Below, piece by piece: positions 1-6,306 of a stretch of 9,744 nucleotides of DNA (positions within the stretch are counted from its first letter, which is position 1; every line of letters begins with the position of its first letter). This stretch comes from an uncultured bacterium (GTDB lineage Bacteria; Cyanobacteriota; Vampirovibrionia; Gastranaerophilales; Gastranaerophilaceae). The stretch covers positions 1 through 9,744 of the forward strand of contig CALAWF010000099.1 of the NCBI GenBank assembly GCA_937894665.1. Reading direction: 5' to 3'. Made by a program: the position numbers and the translations under genes. The notes below the pieces were generated by a model. It was given only the letters and a program-made list of their open reading frames with translations, had not been told where the DNA came from and ran no database searches.

Positions 1-38
1 TCTCCTAGCCTCCCCCTAGGGGAGGAATTATGTTTGGA
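1..38. repeat. Partial CCCTCTCC-type intergenic repeat with hairpin, cut by the window edge
   Basis: A GC-rich block in AT-rich surroundings. Bases 9-15 (CCTCCCC) and 19-25 (GGGGAGG) form a perfect 7-bp stem with a 3-base loop. The block ends in TGTTTGGA (31-38), the same ending as the repeat at 4951-5000, so the two look like copies of one family in the same orientation. The left part lies outside the window. Confidence 0.6.
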
Positions 39-53
39 CATATTTAAAATTTA

Positions 54-91
54 GCCCCTCTCCAAGGGAAGAGGGGTTGGGGAGAGGGTTA
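54..91 (-). repeat. CCCTCTCC-type repeat, left arm beside the DUF559 gene
   Basis: Read on the minus strand it starts TAACCCTCTCCCC (91 to 79) and continues into CCCCTC, matching the start of the copies at 459 and 4951, so it is inverted relative to them. Bases 55-60 can pair with 71-76, and 56-63 with 81-88, giving alternative hairpins. The stop codon of the DUF559 gene (89-91) is the first three bases of the repeat. The hairpins could also act as its transcription end, although no T-tract follows. Confidence 0.6.
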
Positions 92-439
92 TTTAGTTCC
101 TTTTTGATATATTTTTTCAAGTTCTAAATATACCCCTTCTAAATTATTATCAATTTCGTTATTCCAAAATCTTATTATACTGTAACCTTTAGATTGTAAA
201 AATTGTGTCCTTTCATCATCTGCCAGAATATTTTCAGGAGTATTGTGCTGTCCTCCATCAATTTCGATAATCAACTTAATATCCTTACAAAGAAAATCAA
301 CAATATATTCTCCAATGGGTTGTTGTCGTTTGAATTTTAAGTTATGGAATTTGTGATTTCTAATTATGTTCCATAACTTTTGTTCTTGTGGTGTTTGATT
401 TTGTCTTAGTTGTTTTGCCAAAATTGTTAATTTATTCAT
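89..439 (-). CDS. DUF559 family (PD-(D/E)XK, Vsr-like) endonuclease-like protein
   Basis: A protein of 116 residues, the usual size for stand-alone DUF559 proteins, which belong to the restriction-endonuclease-like fold related to Vsr mismatch endonuclease. Seen in the sequence: the N-terminal TPQEQKLW segment (residues 16-23), FKRQQPIGEYIVDF (36-49), IIEIDGGQH (57-65), then DDER (74-77) and the late strand GYSIIRFWNNE (85-95). D48 and E59 are the likely metal ligands. The substrate is unknown for this family, and a DNA-nicking or DNA-repair role is inference. The ATG at 439 has no clear Shine-Dalgarno sequence. The gene is bounded by inverted copies of a GC-rich repeat: its stop codon lies inside the left copy and the right copy begins 19 bases before the start codon. 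That suggests a passenger or mobile cassette rather than a member of a cellular operon. Confidence 0.85.
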   Translation of the reverse strand: MNKLTILAKQLRQNQTPQEQKLWNIIRNHKFHNLKFKRQQPIGEYIVDFLCKDIKLIIEIDGGQHNTPENILADDERTQFLQSKGYSIIRFWNNEIDNNLEGVYLELEKIYQKGTK

Positions 440-458
440 AGGAAAATTTTATCATGAA

Positions 459-560
459 TAACCCCTCTCCTAACCTCAGCCCTACGGCACGCAGTTTCAA
501 GAAGTTAGACTTATGCGTTTAGTATGCCACCTCACCCTGCCCTCTCCTCAAGGCGAGGGT
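459..560 (+). repeat. Composite CCCTCTCC-type repeats upstream of the DUF559 gene
   Basis: The stretch opens with TAACCCCTCTCCTAACCTC (459-477), an imperfect inverted partner of 71-91. After a unique-looking stretch (about 480-530) a second piece, CCCTCTCCTCAAGGCGAGGG (540-559), repeats the CCTCTCC...GGCGAGGG layout seen at 4970-4989. No gene is seen in 440-637; these repeats fill much of it. Confidence 0.55.
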
Positions 561-589
561 AAAAGTTGTTGGTTCAGCTAGTGTCCCTA

Positions 590-627
590 GGAAAGGAATG
601 TTGTTCTCCTGCTTTTCTCAGAATGAT
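590..627. repeat. Possible short intergenic repeat (AGCAGGAGAACAACATTCC type)
   Basis: The minus strand reads CATTCTGAGAAAAGCAGG then AGAACAACATTCC. It resembles the CATTCTGAG-type intergenic repeats common in some genomes, but no second copy lies in this window, so the call rests on recollection of such sequences. It sits just beyond the stop codon of the GH13-like gene, where no clear intrinsic terminator was found. Confidence 0.25.
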
Positions 628-637
628 GTATCTACCT

Positions 638-2932
638 TTAACCACGTTCGAGTTCAAAGATTCTGAATTCGCTTGGTTCTAATTTTTCAAAATGTAGTCT
701 ATCTGTATGTTCGATTTCTTGAGCTTCATAGTCTTTTTCATTTAGTGAATACTCATTCTTCAATGTATAATCCCCAGGGATTGGAATTTCCTTATCGAAA
801 ATTGTGTATCCTTCAACGATTTCTTTATAAGACTCGCCTGTTGCTGCGGTTTTTGTTACCTTTTCTGTTGGGTATTTGTGATTTGAAACAACTAAATATG
901 CTGTTTTCATTGGTTCTTTGGTGATTAACCACGCACTATAGCCATCTTCATCATCAATGATAATTTGTGCTTCTCCATCTGTAATAATATTATTATTTTT
1001 TACAAATCTATCAATCGCATCAAATTTTGTATAAAAATCTTCGTTATTCGCTCTTTTCATTGCAACTTCTTCACCAATGGTATATTCAACTCCGCCTTGA
1101 GTGAAACTTTCATCTCCATCAACATATAGCATTGGTCTTTGTGCAAATTTCCCACCGGGAAGAAGTTTATATTTTGCCCATTTATACAATGCTCCTTGTT
1201 CTCCCAGTTGAGCAGGGTATTGGTCGATGCAATGGAATTCCCCATCCTGGTTATTATACGTTTTCAAAATTGATAACATATTTCCTTTTTTGAATTTAAC
1301 GTTGTAGTTGGTTAAATTTTGGTTATCTTCAGATATTTTTTCAGGTGTTTTATCGAATTGAGAAATAATATCATTTCCCCACAAAACGTCAAATTTCATA
1401 TCTTGATGGTATTCTTTATAGAAATTATCCCACAACATATATTCTGCAAGGGTTGCAAAGTATGGGAATTTTTTCTTCATTGTAGTATTTAATTTATTCA
1501 ATACATATCTCGGAGCTCTATAACTGATAGGTCTGCCGTTTTGTTCTGAAACTTCATCAACGATGTGGTCAATGTGGTCAACTCTAAAGCCATCAAAATT
1601 ATAGTCTTGTTGAAGTTGTTTCATGCTATTAATAAATAATTCTATAACATCTTCATTGTATTTACCGTTTTCAAGATTTACAAAGTAGTATGGTGTTTGG
1701 CAATCTAAGTTTGCAAAAGCTGTAACGTCATCTCCCTTGAAATCGTAGTGTTTAAAAGTTGGGTAGCCTCCGCATTCGCTCATTCCGTCATAAATTGGTA
1801 CTCCTGCAGAACACCACGCTCCACCCGGTGCAGGCCACAAACCTTCATTCATCAACGCTTGAATTGTATCAATTTGTTTTGTTATATCTTTTTCTTCTAG
1901 AGTTTTTTTATCATTTTTTAATCCTTGTATTTTTGCAACAAGTTCTTTGACTCTCTTTTGAATTTTTAATTGATAATTTCTTTCAAGCATTGCGTTTGAA
2001 AAAGTTTTTTTATGTTCAAGCATAATTCCGTCAAAGCTGTTGTACAATTCTTGGAATGCTGGGCTTAAGTCGCCTGAATTCCCTTGAAGTCTCTGAATAT
2101 AAATATCTTTTACAATTTGAATATCATCCGAGTCGTGGTCTTTTGATAAGAATTCTGCAACTTCGTCGATTTTATTCATTAGTTGTTTTTGCAATTCTGT
2201 AATATCATACCAACGTGCAACTTGTGGGTTTGCAAGTACAAATTTTGAAAATCTTCCTGTTTGAGGAAGTATGTCATAAATGACAGGGTGTCCTGCAAGT
2301 TGTGCCATATGAATAAATGTTTGCAATTGTTGTTTTGCATCTATTCCTGTTAGTTCTTCGATGTGTTTATCTTTTAGTTTTTCGCTTACTTCGCTACTTT
2401 TGGGAAGATATGCACAACCAAATTCTCTTGGGTGGAATGGAATTAGGTAGATTGTTGTGTTGTAAATTTTATTTTCAAGATTCCCTGTCGGAAGAATTAA
2501 AAGTTGTTTTAACCAGTCAAAGAATTTTCCTGTTTCTTCTGATTTATTTCCGTTGCCGAGAGCTGCAAGGTTAATTAATTTGATGTCATGCCCTTCTTTT
2601 TTGAACCAATCAGAATTTTTTTCGTGATTTCTTGCAAGAGGGCTGATTTGATTAGGCTTGAATGAAAATTCTCCATTTTTGAAAGTGTTATTTTGTTTCC
2701 ATTTTTCTTCCAATGCAAATAATGTTTCTTCATTTGTTAATTCATCAAGAGCTTTTTGGAAAGAATATGTTAAATATCCATACTTTTGAATGTGCATGGA
2801 TAAATATTTCTTTCTGATTTCCGGAATGTTGTCTGACGGATAAGCTTTTTTTAATTCTGAATACACTTTGTTTAGTTCAACGTCTGTTGTTGCAGAGTGT
2901 TGCTCTTTCTTTGCAAATAAAAAATTAAACAT
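638..2932 (-). CDS. GH13-like (alpha-amylase superfamily) protein, atypical
   Basis: A protein of 764 residues without signal peptide or membrane segment, so probably cytoplasmic. The (beta/alpha)8 landmarks of the alpha-amylase superfamily can be followed. Region I is VIYD (217-220). Region II is DGFRVDHID (447-455) with R450 and the presumed nucleophile D452. Region III is LAEYM (495-499) with the presumed acid/base E497. Region IV is likely FHCID (566-570) with D570, followed by PMLYVDGDE (600-608). A beta-rich C-terminal domain spans about 640-764. Odd points: the usual Asn-His of region I is Gln-Thr, the His before the region IV Asp is Ile, and about 230 residues separate regions I and II, including a charged helical insert (about 305-355). 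It probably acts on alpha-glucan or a related sugar; substrate and reaction cannot be given. The start has AGGGAG six bases upstream and an extended -10 promoter. It is transcribed alone, divergent from the response regulator. Confidence 0.75.
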   Translation of the reverse strand: MFNFLFAKKEQHSATTDVELNKVYSELKKAYPSDNIPEIRKKYLSMHIQKYGYLTYSFQKALDELTNEETLFALEEKWKQNNTFKNGEFSFKPNQISPLARNHEKNSDWFKKEGHDIKLINLAALGNGNKSEETGKFFDWLKQLLILPTGNLENKIYNTTIYLIPFHPREFGCAYLPKSSEVSEKLKDKHIEELTGIDAKQQLQTFIHMAQLAGHPVIYDILPQTGRFSKFVLANPQVARWYDITELQKQLMNKIDEVAEFLSKDHDSDDIQIVKDIYIQRLQGNSGDLSPAFQELYNSFDGIMLEHKKTFSNAMLERNYQLKIQKRVKELVAKIQGLKNDKKTLEEKDITKQIDTIQALMNEGLWPAPGGAWCSAGVPIYDGMSECGGYPTFKHYDFKGDDVTAFANLDCQTPYYFVNLENGKYNEDVIELFINSMKQLQQDYNFDGFRVDHIDHIVDEVSEQNGRPISYRAPRYVLNKLNTTMKKKFPYFATLAEYMLWDNFYKEYHQDMKFDVLWGNDIISQFDKTPEKISEDNQNLTNYNVKFKKGNMLSILKTYNNQDGEFHCIDQYPAQLGEQGALYKWAKYKLLPGGKFAQRPMLYVDGDESFTQGGVEYTIGEEVAMKRANNEDFYTKFDAIDRFVKNNNIITDGEAQIIIDDEDGYSAWLITKEPMKTAYLVVSNHKYPTEKVTKTAATGESYKEIVEGYTIFDKEIPIPGDYTLKNEYSLNEKDYEAQEIEHTDRLHFEKLEPSEFRIFELERG

Positions 2933-2938
2933 AAATAT

Positions 2939-2964
2939 CTCCCTATTATATAAAAATTATACCA
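2939..2964 (-). promoter_or_regulatory. Extended -10 promoter and ribosome binding site of the GH13-like gene
   Basis: On the minus strand TGGTATAAT (2964 to 2956) is a consensus -10 with the TGn extension, which can compensate for the poor -35 upstream. Transcription would begin near 2949. AGGGAG (2944 to 2939) lies six bases before the ATG at 2932 and supports that start. Confidence 0.55.
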
Positions 2965-3046
2965 TAAGAAAATTTTTGAATTGTAAAGATTTCAATATTA
3001 GCTAACTAGGTAATAGTATCTTGAATTTAAAGTACTAAATTGAAAG

Positions 3047-3071
3047 TGTTGGATAGATGTTAGCCCCAACA
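3047..3071. promoter_or_regulatory. Inverted repeat ahead of the response regulator
   Basis: TGTTGG (3047-3052) and CCAACA (3066-3071) are perfect 6-bp arms 13 bases apart, ending 7 bases before the GGAG ribosome binding site (3079-3082). It could be an operator or a leader hairpin. No convincing -35/-10 pair for this gene was found in 2965-3090. Confidence 0.3.
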
Positions 3072-3090
3072 AGATAATGGAGAATCAATT

Positions 3091-3765
3091 ATGGAAACTA
3101 AGCAAGAACAAATTTCAGTAGTAATCGTAGAAGATTTTAAATTAACTCGTGTAGGATTGAGATGTGCATTGAATTCTAATCCTGATATAAATGTTGTCGC
3201 AGAATGTGAAGATGCTATTGACGGGATAAAACAAATTCAAAAACTTCAACCGGATGTTGTGTTGATGGATTTGGGTTTGCCGACAATGAACGGTATAGAG
3301 GCAACAGTAAAAATCAGAGAATTTTCTAAAGATATAAAGATTATTGTTTTGACTTCTCACGACAGGGAAGAAGAAGTTCTTGCCGCATTGAGTTCCGGTG
3401 CGAACGCTTATTGTTTGAAAGATATTGATCCTTCAAAGTTGGCAGATGTAATTCGTGATGTTCATCAGGGTGTATGTTGGATTGATTCAGTTGTAGCAAA
3501 TATGGCGTTGAAATCTATTCCAAAGGTTGAAAATTCTGCAATTACAGGTTCAAAAATGTCTGACCATGCAAGAATACCTTTAACAGAAAGAGAATGCGAA
3601 GTTTTGAAACATTTAGTTGCAGGTAAAAGCAATACAGAAATTGCGAAAGAATTAATTGTAAGTGTTCACACTGCAAAAGCTCATGTATGTTCAATTTTGC
3701 AAAAAATGTGTGTGAATGATAGAGTTCAAGCTGCTGTGAAAGCAGTAAAAGAAGGTATGGTTTAA
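3091..3765 (+). CDS. NarL/FixJ-family response regulator (REC + LuxR-type HTH)
   Basis: A protein of 224 residues, the standard length for the family. The N-terminal receiver domain (about 8-125) has the acidic pair E14/D15, phospho-acceptor D60 in VVLMDLGLP, the switch residue T88 in VLTS and K110 in YCLKD, so phosphorylation should be possible. A linker (about 130-160) leads to a LuxR-type DNA-binding domain (about 162-222) with LTERECEVL and the recognition region NTEIAKELIVSVHTAKAHV (181-199). It is a phosphorylation-controlled cytoplasmic transcription factor. No histidine kinase is adjacent, so it is an orphan here and its signal and targets are unknown. The ATG at 3091 has GGAG eight bases upstream. 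The divergent GH13-like gene is a possible target by position only. Confidence 0.93.
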   Translation: METKQEQISVVIVEDFKLTRVGLRCALNSNPDINVVAECEDAIDGIKQIQKLQPDVVLMDLGLPTMNGIEATVKIREFSKDIKIIVLTSHDREEEVLAALSSGANAYCLKDIDPSKLADVIRDVHQGVCWIDSVVANMALKSIPKVENSAITGSKMSDHARIPLTERECEVLKHLVAGKSNTEIAKELIVSVHTAKAHVCSILQKMCVNDRVQAAVKAVKEGMV

Positions 3766-3799
3766 TTTATCTTTTATGTGTTTATTATTCATTAACCAA

Positions 3800-3824
3800 A
3801 AGGCTGACATAATTTGCCAGCCTT
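3800..3824. terminator. Hairpin between convergent genes, likely shared terminator
   Basis: AAGGCTG (3800-3806) and CAGCCTT (3818-3824) form a 7-bp stem with an 11-base loop, between the ends of the response regulator (3765) and the Maf gene (3830). The T-tracts are short in both directions (the minus strand gives CTTTTGG), so strength is probably moderate. Confidence 0.55.
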
Positions 3825-3829
3825 AATCG

Positions 3830-4399
3830 TTATTCAAAATGTTTTAAAAATTCTAAAACTGTTTTTGAAGGAAGTCCGATTACGTTATCAAGTTCTCCTT
3901 CTACGGATTTAACAAATCCATCTGGCAGTTCTTGAATTCCGTAAGAACCGGCTTTGTCAAATGGTTTGAAGTTTGTTATATAAAATTCAATTTGTTCCGC
4001 TGTTAGGTTATTAAAAGTTACATAAGTTGTGGTAGATTTTGTTTTAGCTTCCATTGTTTCTGAATTTATTACAGATGTTGCTGTTACGACAAAATGTGTT
4101 TTACCTGAAAGTTCTGTTAACATTTTTGTTGCTTCATGATGGTCTTTGGGTTTACCAAGAATTTTGTTATCAATTACAACAATTGTGTCCGCTCCAATAA
4201 CAAGATGTTTTTGCGGATGTAAATCTTTTGCTACATATAATGCTTTGTTATAAGCTAAATTTTCAACATAAGCATAAGAGAAATCCGTCTGGTCATGTGG
4301 TTCCACATAAGAAGACGGAATAATTTCAAAATCCAATTTTAGTTTTTTCAGAATATCGGCTCTTCTGGGAGATGAAGAACCTAGGATAATTTTTCCCAT
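3830..4399 (-). CDS. maf: Maf family nucleoside triphosphate pyrophosphatase (YhdE type)
   Basis: A full-length Maf protein of 189 residues. Such enzymes hydrolyse non-canonical or pyrimidine nucleoside triphosphates (YhdE type: dTTP, UTP and modified forms) to the monophosphate and pyrophosphate. They act in the cytoplasm in nucleotide-pool cleaning and have been linked to septum control. Conserved positions are present: SSSPRR (8-13), E33, K52, GADT with catalytic D71, GKP (82-84), DKAGSYGIQ (148-156) and NVIGLP (172-177). AAGGAG lies nine bases before the ATG. The gene starts 62 bases after the stop codon of the small upstream gene on the same strand with no terminator between, so the two are probably co-transcribed. 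The YhdE-like substrate choice is inferred from family motifs and could be wrong in detail. Confidence 0.93.
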   Translation of the reverse strand: MGKIILGSSSPRRADILKKLKLDFEIIPSSYVEPHDQTDFSYAYVENLAYNKALYVAKDLHPQKHLVIGADTIVVIDNKILGKPKDHHEATKMLTELSGKTHFVVTATSVINSETMEAKTKSTTTYVTFNNLTAEQIEFYITNFKPFDKAGSYGIQELPDGFVKSVEGELDNVIGLPSKTVLEFLKHFE

Positions 4400-4461
4400 G
4401 GTGTTTGTCTCCTTGTTTACCTTATTCTATCTCAAATAGGCACAATTAGACATAAAACTTT

Positions 4462-4701
4462 TTATTGCTGTCCCAAAGATCTTTGGTATCTGGCTGTTCT
4501 TGCGTTGATAGCATAACATGCAATGTTCAATCTTTGTCTAAGCTCCATCATGTTACGAACTGTTGCAGCGTAATCATTCATAGCTTCTAACATTTTGTTT
4601 GGATCGACCATTGATTCCATGTTGTCGTGGTTATCAACTCGTTCTTCTTGATATTTTTGTACTAACATCTTATCGATGTAATCATCAGCACCAACGCCCA
4701 T
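4462..4701 (-). CDS. Small helical protein of unknown function, upstream of maf
   Basis: The protein has 79 residues from the preferred start. The frame is open five codons further, to an ATG at 4716, but GGAGGA (4713 to 4708) lies exactly six bases before the ATG at 4701 and would be coding if the upstream start were used, so 4701 is the better start. The product is rich in Met, Asn, Arg and Glu, with no signal peptide or membrane segment. Charged residues fill the first third and a likely amphipathic helix covers roughly residues 30-70 (MLEAMNDYAATVRNMMELRQ within it), ending in Arg/Gln-rich SLGQQ. I do not recognise the family. It is the first gene of a probable two-gene unit with maf. The helical, soluble make-up would suit a small adaptor or structural protein, but that is a guess. 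Confidence 0.6.
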   Translation of the reverse strand: MGVGADDYIDKMLVQKYQEERVDNHDNMESMVDPNKMLEAMNDYAATVRNMMELRQRLNIACYAINARTARYQRSLGQQ

Positions 4702-4880
4702 TCGTTGTCCTCCCATTGATTTCTCTTAAATTGTGTATCCTGTTCCTGTAAAAAATATATCCTAGATATTCCTTATATACTAATAAAGTATTTGGGATAT
4801 AAAAAATTGCTTTTTTATTGCTTAATTGTTAAGAAATATTAATTTGAATTTTAAAAGTTAGAAAAGGTGTGAGTCATTAA

Positions 4881-4929
4881 GGGCTTCGCCCCCATATACG
4901 TATTCGTTATGCTGAACGGGTTTCAGCAT
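4881..4929. repeat. Two adjacent hairpin motifs (GGGCTTCGCCC and ATGCTGAA/TTCAGCAT)
   Basis: GGGCTTCGCCC (4881-4891) folds into a tight hairpin. ATGCTGAA (4909-4916) and TTCAGCAT (4922-4929) form a perfect 8-bp stem around CGGGT. From general knowledge, ATGCTGAA...TTCAGCAT hairpins occur as dispersed intergenic repeats in many bacterial genomes. Neither motif has a second copy in this window. Confidence 0.5.
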
Positions 4930-4950
4930 CTCTATCTGGTGCGTTTGGAC

Positions 4951-5000
4951 TAACCCCTCTCCCTACCCCTCTCCCACTAGGGGCGAGGGAAATGTTTGGA
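4951..5000 (+). repeat. CCCTCTCC-type repeat without a gene
   Basis: It starts TAACCCCTCTCCCTACCCC, continues CTCTCCCACTAGGGGCGAGGG and ends TGTTTGGA. The start matches 459-477 and, inverted, 71-91; the end matches 31-38. CCCTCTCCC and GGGGCGAGGG can pair imperfectly. It looks like the solo form of the repeat that flanks the DUF559 gene. Confidence 0.6.
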
Positions 5001-5136
5001 ATGACTTATTTGTCTAATTTACTTAGTTCTGAATAGTAAAGTAATTATTTAACAAAACTATTCTCCAATTTCCATTTCCCTTGAAACAGACTTATCGACT
5101 AAAATATATAAACTAACGTAAATAATATTGATTTAA

Positions 5137-5190
5137 CTGACAAAAAATATTTTTTTGAGCTATTATAAATATAGTAGAATTATATTAGGG
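5137..5190 (+). promoter_or_regulatory. Promoter and ribosome binding site of the DUF2229 gene
   Basis: CTGACA (5137-5142) and TATTAT (5161-5166), each one base from the sigma-70 consensus, are 18 bases apart. Transcription would begin near 5173. AGGG (5187-5190) lies nine bases before the ATG at 5200. This excludes the in-frame TTG at 5155, which would fall upstream of the transcript start. Confidence 0.45.
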
Positions 5191-5199
5191 ATAAATAGC

Positions 5200-6285
5200 A
5201 TGACAAATTCAAAATGTGAAGAAAAAGTAATCGGCATTCCTCGTGCAATGTCTTTTTACAATAACTATCCATTCTATTATGGATTTTTTAATGATTTAGG
5301 TATCAAAATTGTTTTATCTGATGTTACAACAAAACAAACAATGTCTGATGGTGCAGCGTTAGTTGTTACTGAAACTTGTTTGCCTATCAAGGTTTACATC
5401 GGTCATATTTTGAATTTAATTAACAAGGGTGTTGATAAAATTCTTGTTCCTTCTTTACAATCCGTTGATAACAAGATTTATAACTGCTCAAAAATCAGGG
5501 GGTTGCCGGATTTGGTTCGTAATGTTGTAAAACAACCTTTTACAATGATTGAGGCAACTTTAGATAAGTCTGAAAAGAATCAAGGACTTTATCATTTCTT
5601 GTCTGAAGCTGTAAAACCTTTCGGGATTACGGATATGAATGTTATCAAGCATGCTTCAAAAGCAGGTTGGAGATGTTATAACAATTTCTATGTTATGACA
5701 AAATCCGGTCTTCCTTATTCAAAAGCTCTTAGCTATGCATTGCAGGGTAAGGTTGTTATCTCTAACACGACAAAAGAATACCCGATTTCAATTGCATTAG
5801 TTGGTCATGGTTATAATATTTATGACGAACGTGTTTGTATGAAGATATTTGATAAACTTGAAAAAATGGATGTTAGAGTTTGTACATCTCTTCAATTGTC
5901 CGCAGAACAATTAGACGAAGGTATTGCTAGTTTAGGGAATGAAAAATACTGGGCAAACGAAGACGAAATGACAGGTAGTGCCGGACATTATTTGAAAGAT
6001 AATAAAGTTGATGGTGTAATTACTATTACTGCGTTTGGTTGTGGTCCTGATTCGTTAATGGTTGAGAGAATTACAAGACGTGCAAAACAATTTAACAAAC
6101 CATTATTGAACTTGACTATTGATGAGCAAACCGGTGAAGCAGGTTTTGTTACTCGTTTGGAGGCATTTGTTGATATGTTGTTCCGTAAAAAACGTGCAAG
6201 CATCGTTAACAAATTGAATATGAATCAGCAAGAAGGTTCTTATTCTCCAAATACTGAGTTTATTGAAACAAAGTCAATGAATTAA
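5200..6285 (+). CDS. DUF2229/COG3580 protein (2-hydroxyacyl-CoA dehydratase activase-like), stand-alone
   Basis: A protein of 361 residues from the ATG at 5200; the frame is open to a TTG at 5155, but the ribosome binding site and promoter favour the ATG. It matches the DUF2229 pattern: VIGIPRAM (10-17), VTETCLPIKVYIGH (56-69), YNCSKIRGLPD (94-104), VGHGYNIYDE (201-210), AFGCGPDS (278-285) and LTIDEQTGEAGFVTRLEAFVDML (305-327, quoted in parts below the limit elsewhere as TIDEQTGEAGF). The conserved cysteines C60, C96 and C281 are candidates for an iron-sulfur cluster. In many anaerobes this module is fused to or encoded beside BcrAD/BadFG ATPase domains related to (R)-2-hydroxyglutaryl-CoA dehydratase activators. 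Here it stands alone and no partner gene is in the window. The biochemical role of the family is unsettled. The gene is cytoplasmic, monocistronic and convergent with the XRE gene 21 bases away. Confidence 0.85.
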   Translation: MTNSKCEEKVIGIPRAMSFYNNYPFYYGFFNDLGIKIVLSDVTTKQTMSDGAALVVTETCLPIKVYIGHILNLINKGVDKILVPSLQSVDNKIYNCSKIRGLPDLVRNVVKQPFTMIEATLDKSEKNQGLYHFLSEAVKPFGITDMNVIKHASKAGWRCYNNFYVMTKSGLPYSKALSYALQGKVVISNTTKEYPISIALVGHGYNIYDERVCMKIFDKLEKMDVRVCTSLQLSAEQLDEGIASLGNEKYWANEDEMTGSAGHYLKDNKVDGVITITAFGCGPDSLMVERITRRAKQFNKPLLNLTIDEQTGEAGFVTRLEAFVDMLFRKKRASIVNKLNMNQQEGSYSPNTEFIETKSMN

Positions 6286-6306
6286 AATTAAAAGAAAGAT
6301 AAATAT

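Larger units (their letters stand above)
4717..5136. other. Gene-free stretch with repeat mosaic
   Basis: No convincing coding frame is seen here. 4717-4870 is AT-rich and must hold the promoter of the small gene and maf on the minus strand, but no clear -35/-10 pair was identified. 4881-5000 carries three consecutive hairpin or repeat motifs, listed separately. 5001-5136 is AT-rich and unremarkable. Confidence 0.6.

Noticed and set aside
1..560. Possible CRISPR array from repeated CCCTCTCC blocks
   Set aside because: Copies differ in sequence and orientation, spacing is irregular and no uniform spacers exist.
673..924. Plus-strand frame of 83 codons opposite the 3' end of the GH13-like gene
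   Set aside because: Fully overlapped by a well-supported gene on the other strand, with low-complexity Leu/Phe composition and no start signals.
2317..2574. Plus-strand frame of 85 codons inside the GH13-like gene
   Set aside because: Antisense shadow rich in Leu/Phe/Val, typical of the complement of this AT-rich coding sequence; no ribosome binding site and no recognisable domain.
3040..3078. Sigma-70 promoter for the response regulator (TTGAAA or TTGGAT with GATAAT)
   Set aside because: Spacing is wrong, or the -10 would overlap the ribosome binding site so that the transcript would lack it.
5155..5180. TTGAGC with TAGAAT as the promoter of the DUF2229 gene
   Set aside because: The spacer is only 14 bases; CTGACA-18-TATTAT is better.
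5155..5199. Upstream in-frame TTG start for the DUF2229 gene
   Set aside because: It lies before the likely transcript start, has no ribosome binding site (a T/A run precedes it), and the extra 15 residues do not resemble the family N-terminus; the ATG at 5200 has AGGG nine bases upstream.
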